In this document: positions 15,901 to 20,829 of the stretch, piece after piece
Layout: each line of letters opens with the position of its first letter
Numbering within the stretch: the first letter of the stretch is position 1
Origin: Tabrizicola_A sp044377735
Lineage (GTDB): Bacteria; Pseudomonadota; Alphaproteobacteria; Rhodobacterales; Rhodobacteraceae
Reading direction: 5' to 3'
Assembly (NCBI GenBank): GCA_044377735.1
Contig: JBILYK010000062.1
Location: 1 to 20,829 of the forward strand
DNA length: 20,829 nucleotides
Program-made: the position numbers and the translations under genes
Notes under the pieces: generated by a model
Databases searched by the model: none
Told to the model about the DNA's origin: nothing
What the model saw: only the letters and a program-made list of their open reading frames with translations

Positions 15901-17860
15901 CAATGGCCTGGGAGCGGGGCAGTTGACGCGCAGTCGGGGCCAGAAAACCCGCGCCATGGCGTGCGGCATGGCGGTCAAGCCAATCCTGATCGAAGCGCAG
16001 CAAAGCCGATTGTTCCGCCGGAACCTTTGGCGCAGGTGCAAAGGCACTTTCGTCTTCCTTGTCAAACTCCAGATAAAATTCGACGCGTCCCATCATGCCG
16101 GGACGCAATTCAACGAATTGCGAAATCGCACTACCCGCGCTGCGGGTTGAGGCATAGCACAGCACAGGTCGCGCCCCGGGTGGTAGGGTGGTCACATCCA
16201 TCTGCACCACGCGCGGGCGACGATAGATGTCGCGGAAGGTAAATCGGCCGTCAGCGTCGGTGATCGCATATTCGCCGTTTTCCAGCAGCACACGGATGCC
16301 CGACAGGTCATAGCCCGGATTGGGCCCGGTGCAGCCGCCCGCGCTGATCTGTCCAAGGATGGCCACCTCATCCAGCCGGAAATCATCGCGCACCCGCAAG
16401 CGGTGATCGGCGCGCAGCTTGCGCGTGTCGTTCGAGCGTATTTGACTGACCGAGAGCAAGTTTTGACCGGCCTGCGCGGGCGGCACGACCTGCGCGCCGT
16501 AGGTAATGGTGATGGTCCGGCCGGGGGCGACAGCCGGCAGGTCGTAGGTCAAGGTCCGGCCATCGACGCCAAGTCTTGCCACGACCGGCACCCCATTGAC
16601 CAGCACCGTGCCGGGCAGGAAAACGATCCCATCGGGCAGGGTATCCATCACGGTCAACGGCCCGCTTTGGGATGTGGTCACAGTGACCGTGTATTCAATG
16701 AATTCCCCGACCGAGGCATCCTCATGGGACGCGGTGCGCGTGATCTGGGCGATGCGCAGCGCATCCATCGGAATGTCGATGCGCAAGGGGGGGCCGGGCA
16801 CCACGTCGAAGGGCTCCAGCCGCGCGCCGGTGACCAACGCGAAGGGCGCACCGGGCAGGGTGTGCAGTTGTGCATTTGTCCGCGCGCTTGGGGCGGCATG
16901 GGTGTCGGAATCGGCTTGCGTGATCGCGATGCGATATTTCCCCGGCGCGACATAGGGAAAGCGGTATTGGCCGGGAGCGAAACTATAGTCACGGCCAGAA
17001 CTGTCCGTGACATGCCCGCCCGTGATCAGGGTCGCAGGGAAACTCGCCACCATGTCATCGCCAAAGACAGTCGCGGGGGCGCCTGTCGCCACGTCGATCA
17101 GCGTCACCTCGATCCCGCTTAGCGGGGCACCGGTCTGGCTGTCAAAGACCACCCCGTACGGGTCGATTGGGCCAACGCCAACATCGATTTCCAGATTGTT
17201 GATGGTGTTCGTAGATTCAACATACTGCGCTTCGATGACCGAGAAGGCCCGTGTTGAAAGCTGCCCGTCCCCACCTGGTGAAGACACATCGGTGGTGTTG
17301 GTCCAAGCCGAAAAGATGCCGGCATTGGGGCTGACCTCGTAAAAGCGCAACACCTCGCGGTCGCCCGTCACTGCGTCGACCAGAGTGACGACCACAGTTT
17401 CAACCACTGCGGGGTTCAGGTTCAAACCGGCATCTTGCAGCGTGAAGAAAAGCGGAACGCCCAACCGGATGCGTTCTGTGCGAAACACGCGCAGGGGCTG
17501 GCTGCGGTCAACCGGTGTGGCATTGCCCGTCAGGAAAGAGCTGTCCACAGGTTCGGGCAGTGGCACGAAAGGGTTTCGTTTGAAATCGCCCGCAGGAAAA
17601 AGGATGTTCTCGAACGGACCATCGGTCAGACCCTTGTCCAGTTCCCACGCGATCAGCACAGCATTGTTTCGGGGCGCGCGGGCGACGATGAAGCTGGCCG
17701 TGGGCGCAAGCCCGGTGCCCTGATCAACACCGCCGACCTGCCATGTGACCTGGGCGGTGTTCTGCACTTGGGTCCCCATCGGCGTCTGCGCCGACGCCAT
17801 GCCGATCATCACTGCAGCAGCGCAGAGGTGGCCTATGGCAAGGGAAAACAAACGAAACAT
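12917..17860 (-). CDS. Large DUF11/Ig-like protein with C-terminal outer-membrane beta-barrel
   Basis: This 1647-aa protein has a signal peptide cut near ASA (residue 24), with the mature N-terminus AQTPMGTQVQNTAQVTW. Regions in order: beta-rich N-terminal domain (about 30-230); carboxypeptidase-regulatory/Cna-B-like fold (about 232-345, PLSGIEVTLIDVATG and YVAPGKYRIAI); DUF11 domain (about 367-475, TVTVTT and MDTLPDGIVFLPGT); second Cna-B-like fold (about 500-560, LSGIRVLLENGEYAITDADG); Ig-like stretch resembling invasin-type Big domains (about 730-845, RLTDPSGIPIRPGTQVSVSV); then from about 850 a long run of amphipathic strands including YIVYGDRST and FLIGDFNTNLNAGG, ending FIQFRMKFDADSLRGMFK. 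This fits an outer-membrane barrel holding periplasmic or surface modules. The function is unknown; an assembly platform or secretion pore for its neighbours is an inference. The ribosome binding site is weak. Confidence 0.85.
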   Translation of the reverse strand: MFRLFSLAIGHLCAAAVMIGMASAQTPMGTQVQNTAQVTWQVGGVDQGTGLAPTASFIVARAPRNNAVLIAWELDKGLTDGPFENILFPAGDFKRNPFVPLPEPVDSSFLTGNATPVDRSQPLRVFRTERIRLGVPLFFTLQDAGLNLNPAVVETVVVTLVDAVTGDREVLRFYEVSPNAGIFSAWTNTTDVSSPGGDGQLSTRAFSVIEAQYVESTNTINNLEIDVGVGPIDPYGVVFDSQTGAPLSGIEVTLIDVATGAPATVFGDDMVASFPATLITGGHVTDSSGRDYSFAPGQYRFPYVAPGKYRIAITQADSDTHAAPSARTNAQLHTLPGAPFALVTGARLEPFDVVPGPPLRIDIPMDALRIAQITRTASHEDASVGEFIEYTVTVTTSQSGPLTVMDTLPDGIVFLPGTVLVNGVPVVARLGVDGRTLTYDLPAVAPGRTITITYGAQVVPPAQAGQNLLSVSQIRSNDTRKLRADHRLRVRDDFRLDEVAILGQISAGGCTGPNPGYDLSGIRVLLENGEYAITDADGRFTFRDIYRRPRVVQMDVTTLPPGARPVLCYASTRSAGSAISQFVELRPGMMGRVEFYLEFDKEDESAFAPAPKVPAEQSALLRFDQDWLDRHAARHGAGFLAPTARQLPRSQAIEVVYLRPAGSQSELLVNDEPVPGIRREPSIRSSDGRWELIRYRAVRISEGRNALSVRITGADGKAQHASTREVLYGLRPAQLELVRAASTLESDGRSQPQITMRLTDPSGIPIRPGTQVSVSVEQPFGFAPRGPVRRSSPASERAPQARITAEVQDDGIIAFALAPVLEGGTARISVPATGRDLSLRVPISVANRPWVLVGLAEGTLAQSHVREHMRRDGEIGNALSGRVALFAEGVIRGEWLLTLRHDSAQERDAFYGIDPDADYIVYGDRSTQGNAAQSRFPLYLRLRKEGAEFLIGDFNTNLNAGGIAINQQVAGARALFEDEHWRVMTFAAQTSNQLVEDRIALNGTVGPYQLSRSDVIPHSQTVRLVTVSRFDASEELDSRTLVAGADYALSYQTGQIFLRRPIPAFTPDLNRHVLVIDYEGDADLRNALIAGIRAEAELSPRLRAGATAVHARRVEGQSLNITLMGLDASYKATDELTLSAELLYARRNFGARNDTGLRSEVRAEFERERTQVAAYLRRQHGHVSLTASDNAIDTTVAGIKLRHQVWADPNSPSEGWFIEGGATGENDRANAAHKRDVEVLVTRARARTAQSLGFRGIQTSGADQTRDLRLVYRGTGQSEDGRLTQALGTEMSLDPNGARVGDKLELSLGYALTERWDAFGTFEVENQRATGIEARRTTFGLEFTPKEGRSYRNALSWAGNGQRQGHALFFGADHNYTFGEGLSTHLGGDIQWDRGAAGVPMGQSIGNPYIAESFIALRGGLRYEQVSWGAGLDSEWRRTRATQTANLRFRMDGELSDQWSAGAEAFFGLTRNTGANWRHDLKLLGSAAHRAGPRDPITLLQGEIRRLNTGKIDSTTAIASVYRSQYLSDTEFLNLRYGLKFDQAKLRTGAVTDWMHLLGAEYRRNLSETFDIGLHGAGMYAARTGRMSHSAGLSMGLTPFENGWLSLGYNVTGFHDPDFSALGHTDEGAFIQFRMKFDADSLRGMFK

Positions 17861-17893
17861 AGGGACAAGGCCAATCAGGGCAGGAAACAGGCA

Positions 17894-17920
17894 GCACGCG
17901 GCGGACAGGATGCCGCGCGC
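17894..17920 (-). promoter_or_regulatory. Hairpin in the gap before the 1647-aa gene
   Basis: GCACGCGGC (17894-17902) and GCCGCGCGC (17912-17920) form a 9-bp stem with one mismatch and a 9-nt loop. It fills much of the 71-nt gap between the 373-aa and 1647-aa genes. No T-run follows. It may set the ratio of the two products by mRNA processing or partial attenuation. Confidence 0.35.
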
Positions 17921-17931
17921 CGGGGGCTGCG

Positions 17932-19053
17932 TCAGTTGATGGTGGCCCGGATCTGGAACGTCGCGGTCACGCCCTCCGGCAGGTTTCCGATCGTCGCCGA
18001 AACCGTGGTTCCCGACCGGGTGGGCTGCGTGGTCGTGACTGCCGATGCCGCGTCCGTGCCGGTGTAGGTGATGGTTGACACACCTCTGTACGTGACGGGC
18101 TGACCTGTCAGCACGTCGGTCATGACGACATCGGTGGCCGCCGTGTCGCTGGGCGAGGTGTTTGTCACCGTGATCACATAGGCGATACAGGCGCCCGGGA
18201 TCGCGGCCAGCGGGGATCCCGTTGCGGCCCCACCCGTCGCGCAGTTGAAAGTGCTTCCGGGCAGAGCTTCGTCCAGAACCACGGCGGTCTTTGTGGCCGT
18301 CAGAACGGGTGCGCGCAGGATGATGCGGGTTTCATCGGCATCTTTGCCGTCCAGTTCGACGTCGATCTCGGTAGATGTGCGGATCGAGTTCGATGCGGCA
18401 TCGGTGAAGACCCGGTTTACACCCGCTAGACCCTGAGTGCGGTCTTCCGTCACCGCTGTCGCGGTGCCTGCATCGGTCACTGTCGCACGAACCACAAAAT
18501 CCTGAAGCTGCGCATCAACGGCCGTGATCGGGATATTCGCCACGATCACCACATAGTATGTGCCGCCCGGAGCCAGATCGCCGGCATTGCCGCTATTATA
18601 GATTGTGCCGCCCGAGCCATCGGCATTCGGCCCGATCAGAACATAATATTCGCCCTCAGTAGTCGAGACCGCGGTGGCACGAGTAAGCCCGCCCGCAACG
18701 TCGATATTGCCTCCTGTATCGGTCACGTTGATCACAAAGCCCTGCGTGCCGTTGCCGAGGTTCTCGACCAGATAGGCAAATGTTACTGCCTCCTGCCCCG
18801 GTACGACCGGAACCAGGCCATCCGCCGTCTGCGCAGACACGCCCAAGTCCAGCTTCCGGTCCACCAAGAACTCAACCGTATGGTCCGGATCCGAAGGCAA
18901 TTCCACCTCCGGTGTGCCGGCGCCACTGGTGTAGGTCAGCGTGACGGTGTTGGAGACCGAGGTACCCGGCGCGGTCTGCGCCATCGCCCCACCTGCCAGC
19001 AGCACGGCCAGCGCCGCGCCCAAGGAGATGGTCTTGAAGGGATTGGGGATCAT
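17932..19053 (-). CDS. Exported DUF11-type repeat protein
   Basis: This 373-aa protein has a signal peptide MIPNPFKTISLGAALAVLLAGGAMA, cut before QTAPGTSVSNTVTLTY. The mature protein is all beta-rich, with domains of Thr, Asp, Gly and Asn-rich strands. VENLGNGTQGFVINVTDTGG and VITVTNTSPSDTAATDVVMTD are DUF11-like. The C-terminal domain (from about 247, APVLTATKTAVVLDE, to the end FQIRATIN) resembles the C-terminus of the 916-aa protein; the mature N-terminus resembles that of the 1647-aa protein. Only one cysteine pair-like feature is seen (NCATGG and PGACIAY). The ATG at 19053 has AGGAG 8 nt upstream, 38 nt after the preceding stop. It is perhaps the main structural subunit, by inference from size and order. 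Confidence 0.85.
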   Translation of the reverse strand: MIPNPFKTISLGAALAVLLAGGAMAQTAPGTSVSNTVTLTYTSGAGTPEVELPSDPDHTVEFLVDRKLDLGVSAQTADGLVPVVPGQEAVTFAYLVENLGNGTQGFVINVTDTGGNIDVAGGLTRATAVSTTEGEYYVLIGPNADGSGGTIYNSGNAGDLAPGGTYYVVIVANIPITAVDAQLQDFVVRATVTDAGTATAVTEDRTQGLAGVNRVFTDAASNSIRTSTEIDVELDGKDADETRIILRAPVLTATKTAVVLDEALPGSTFNCATGGAATGSPLAAIPGACIAYVITVTNTSPSDTAATDVVMTDVLTGQPVTYRGVSTITYTGTDAASAVTTTQPTRSGTTVSATIGNLPEGVTATFQIRATIN

Positions 19054-19091
19054 GGGGGATACTCCTAACTTACGCGGATGCGCTGGCAAAA

Positions 19092-19634
19092 TCAGCGCAG
19101 GGATACGTTGTATTCGACACTGGCCTTCTCGGCGGGCGGCAGTTTCGGCAATGTCAGCCGAAGCGCGCGCAAATCATCGAGATCGGCATTCATGACAGTT
19201 TCGCCGTCAACTTCGACGAAAACAGGGTTAAACTTCGTTGGCTCTTCCGAACCGGCCCATTCCAAAACCAGCCCCTCGGGGCCGACAAAGCTGTAGGGGT
19301 CCAGCAGCAATTCGGCGGCAACCTGCACGCCAAGCTGCGGGATCAACATGGGCTCTGTGGTCGGGTTGTCGATTGTGACGACATACAGCACCTGATCGCC
19401 GGGGGTGACCACGCTGTCATCAAGCGCAATGCGTTGCATAACCGGCTCGCCCGCTTCGTCGAGAATGGGCTCGCCCGTCTCGGTCAGCGCGGGCTTCTGC
19501 GTAAAGCCTTCAAACGCGACCTGCACAGTCTTCGGCACTTCAGGCTCGCCCTCCGCGGTCACGGCCAACGGGGCAAGAAATGCCGCAATCACAGCGACTT
19601 GCAGCCATCTCTGCCCTTGAAATACGCACTTCAT
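19092..19634 (-). CDS. Small exported beta-rich protein, first gene of the surface operon
   Basis: This 180-aa protein has a signal peptide (MKCVFQGQRWLQVAVIAAFLAPLAVTA, cut before EGEPEV). The mature part is acidic and beta-rich. VVTPGDQVLYVVTIDNPTTEPM looks like one DUF11-type domain, which usually reads as a tail of 'N-x-x-x-x-p' sandwich strands; FVEVDGETVMNADLDDLRALRLTLPKLPP follows. There is no cysteine in the mature part and no membrane segment, so it is probably periplasmic or extracellular. The ATG at 19634 is preferred over one at 19652 because GGAGAAG lies about 9 nt upstream of it. I do not recognise a known function. Confidence 0.8.
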   Translation of the reverse strand: MKCVFQGQRWLQVAVIAAFLAPLAVTAEGEPEVPKTVQVAFEGFTQKPALTETGEPILDEAGEPVMQRIALDDSVVTPGDQVLYVVTIDNPTTEPMLIPQLGVQVAAELLLDPYSFVGPEGLVLEWAGSEEPTKFNPVFVEVDGETVMNADLDDLRALRLTLPKLPPAEKASVEYNVSLR

Positions 19635-19794
19635 CAGCAAATACTTCTCCATCGCAAAAACATCACAAAGGGTTAAAACATAGTCAATTCTGTCGGATTA
19701 CAGTCTAAATTACTTTACTATTGTCTAATTTTATACACTTTGCGCCCAATAGACGAGCGTTAACGATTGTATAATTTTCGAACAGGAGCGGAGT
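19635..19794. promoter_or_regulatory. AT-rich divergent promoter region with phased GTC repeats
   Basis: This 160-bp AT-rich gap separates the surface operon from the divergent murein-enzyme gene. GTCAATTC (19683), GTCTAAAT (19703) and GTCTAATT (19723) are direct repeats at exact 20-bp steps, with a further GTCGGATT at 19692. This phasing fits a regulator binding one face of the helix. A perfect TATAAT (19770-19775) lies before the rightward gene, about 20 bp before its GTG. No certain leftward promoter was found. Confidence 0.55.
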
Positions 19795-20394
19795 GTGGCC
19801 TGGGTACTACAGTTTGCACGCTGTGTTTTTTTGGGATCAGCGGCGCTTTGTCTCATTCTTGCGTTGCCTTTGATCGCCCATGCGCGCGACGGGCAGACCA
19901 GTTTCGCGGCCAATGATGTCGAATTCCTGAACCTGATGGGCAATCTGGAGGGGCCGCGCGGGTTCGGCACAATTTCGGATTTCGCGCCTGCCCTGCCGGG
20001 ACGCCCGCTGACCGAGATGACCCTGGCCGAAGTGCTGGACTATCAGCGCAAGATCCGGGCGATGGGCACGGTTTCGTCTGCCGTGGGGCGCTATCAGTTC
20101 ATCTACCCGACCCTACGTGATTTGGTCGAAACACACGGGATTTCGGGCAGTCTGGTCTTTGATGGCGAGGTGCAGACCTATCTGGCTCGCTTCCTGATGC
20201 ATCAATGTGGTTTTTTCGAACGCGCGACACCCAATGTGCAACTGGCCAATTGCCTGGCAGAAGTCTGGGCTGCGTTGCCGCTGGTCAGCGGGCCGGGGCG
20301 CGGGCAATCCGCCTATGCGGCCGATGGTGTTAACAAGGTCTTCGCCGCGCCCGAAACCGTTGTCGATGTTCTGGGCCGTCGGTTCGAATGGTGA
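19795..20394 (+). CDS. Secreted lambda R-like lytic transglycosylase/muramidase
   Basis: This 199-aa protein has a signal peptide or signal anchor (hydrophobic 11-27, AHA at 28-30). The domain from about 40 resembles phage lambda endolysin R: the catalytic-type glutamate E52 in NLEGPRGFG, the substrate-cleft motif SSAVGRYQF at 94-102, and CLAEVWAALPLVSGPGRGQS at 153-172 (lambda R has CSNIWASLP and GYGQ at the same places). Such enzymes cleave the MurNAc-GlcNAc bond of peptidoglycan. There is no holin or other phage gene near, so it is more likely a dedicated cell-wall enzyme that opens peptidoglycan for the surface system. GTG start at 19795 with AGGAG 6 nt upstream. It is divergent from the surface operon over 160 bp. 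Confidence 0.8.
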   Translation: MAWVLQFARCVFLGSAALCLILALPLIAHARDGQTSFAANDVEFLNLMGNLEGPRGFGTISDFAPALPGRPLTEMTLAEVLDYQRKIRAMGTVSSAVGRYQFIYPTLRDLVETHGISGSLVFDGEVQTYLARFLMHQCGFFERATPNVQLANCLAEVWAALPLVSGPGRGQSAYAADGVNKVFAAPETVVDVLGRRFEW

Positions 20395-20716
20395 CGGCAG
20401 CTCAAAGTGGTGCCAGCAGTAACTCTGCGCAACGAGGCGACTGAACCAGACCGTTGGCTTGGACCAAGCACGTCAAGGGCGATGTCCTCGACTCGCTGCG
20501 TTTCCACAATTCAATTCCTTGCTTCTTATGCCCGTCCAGGGCCATAGCGACCGGCCGCTTCTTCCAATCCCTGTGCGCGCAATGCTGCGACGCAGCGATT
20601 TGTTTCCCTGACCTCCACGTCGATCACCAACACAAACCGCACCCTGCATGACCGTCCGCAAAGAGGCCGCCTGCTGTCGTAAGCTGCGCCACTCCTGAGC
20701 GACCGCTTTGACGAAC
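20395..20716. other. Stretch without supported gene
   Basis: These 322 bp lie between the murein-enzyme gene and the IS630-type remnant. Several short open frames exist on both strands but none has a family pattern, start signal or coding look that I can support. Some of it may be decayed mobile-element DNA. Confidence 0.5.
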
Positions 20717-20829
20717 TCAATGTAAACGGCCTAAAGCGTTTCCACGTGATATTGGAACATATCCGACAGCGAGAAGGTAGTTCCAGCATTCCTGCTGGCT
20801 GAACATTTCGCAGATTTCGCCGATGGCTG
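20717..20829 (-). pseudogene. IS630-type transposase, C-terminal part at window edge
   Basis: The minus-strand frame reads AIGEICEMFSQQECWNYLLA then VGY and ends after a short extra tail at 20717-20719. The pattern I-x-x-x-C-x-x-F-x-x-x-E-C-x-N-Y-x-x-x-x-GY is the usual C-terminus of IS630-family transposases. Only about 36 residues are inside the window, so whether the gene is intact beyond the edge is unknown. The tail after GY (PISRGNALGRLH) is longer than usual, which suggests loss of the native stop. Confidence 0.6.

Overview
The window looks like chromosomal DNA from a Rhodobacteraceae (Roseobacter/Rhodobacter-type) alphaproteobacterium. The reasons are GC-rich coding sequence, sdhC/sdhD next to mesaconyl-CoA hydratase (mch), a malyl-CoA thioesterase-type gene (mcl2) and malate dehydrogenase (mdh), plus small proteins (DUF1737, NnrU-like) typical of that family. 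The assignment rests on recognised protein families and gene order; no database search was possible.

Region 1 (1-8174) is conserved metabolic and transport DNA. On the minus strand, mcl2, an NnrU-like membrane protein, a DUF1737 protein and mch form a tight operon that runs towards sdhC and a cut sdhD. mch and mcl2 belong to the ethylmalonyl-CoA/malyl-CoA route of C2 assimilation; mdh and sdhCD belong to the TCA cycle, which takes up the products. Around them lie a small secreted protein, a TauE/SafE permease, an SMR efflux protein, a glutamine amidotransferase and an EamA permease. The sdhC upstream region carries three copies of a 12-bp motif, TTGTGATNRCGG.

Region 2 (about 8159-9838) is a mobile-element junction. 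It holds an IS5-type element whose transposase is split by a one-base frameshift in an A5 run, and the 3' remnant of an IS481-type transposase. The IS end supplies the stop codon and last residues of the EamA protein.

Region 3 (10170-20394) is the most interesting part: a four-gene minus-strand operon of exported proteins with a divergent gene for a secreted lambda-R-like murein-degrading enzyme. In transcription order the operon encodes a 180-aa exported beta-rich protein, a 373-aa DUF11-type protein, a 1647-aa protein with N-terminal beta-sandwich/DUF11/Ig-like modules and a C-terminal outer-membrane beta-barrel, and a 916-aa protein with two polyglycine/PKD-like modules and a C-terminal DUF11 domain. 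Shared N- and C-terminal modules link these proteins. I infer a cell-surface assembly or adhesin system of unknown function. A 160-bp AT-rich divergent promoter region carries GTC repeats at about 10/20-bp spacing.

The window ends (20717-20829) in the 3' part of an IS630-type transposase, so the surface cluster is flanked on both sides by mobile-element sequence and may be an acquired island.
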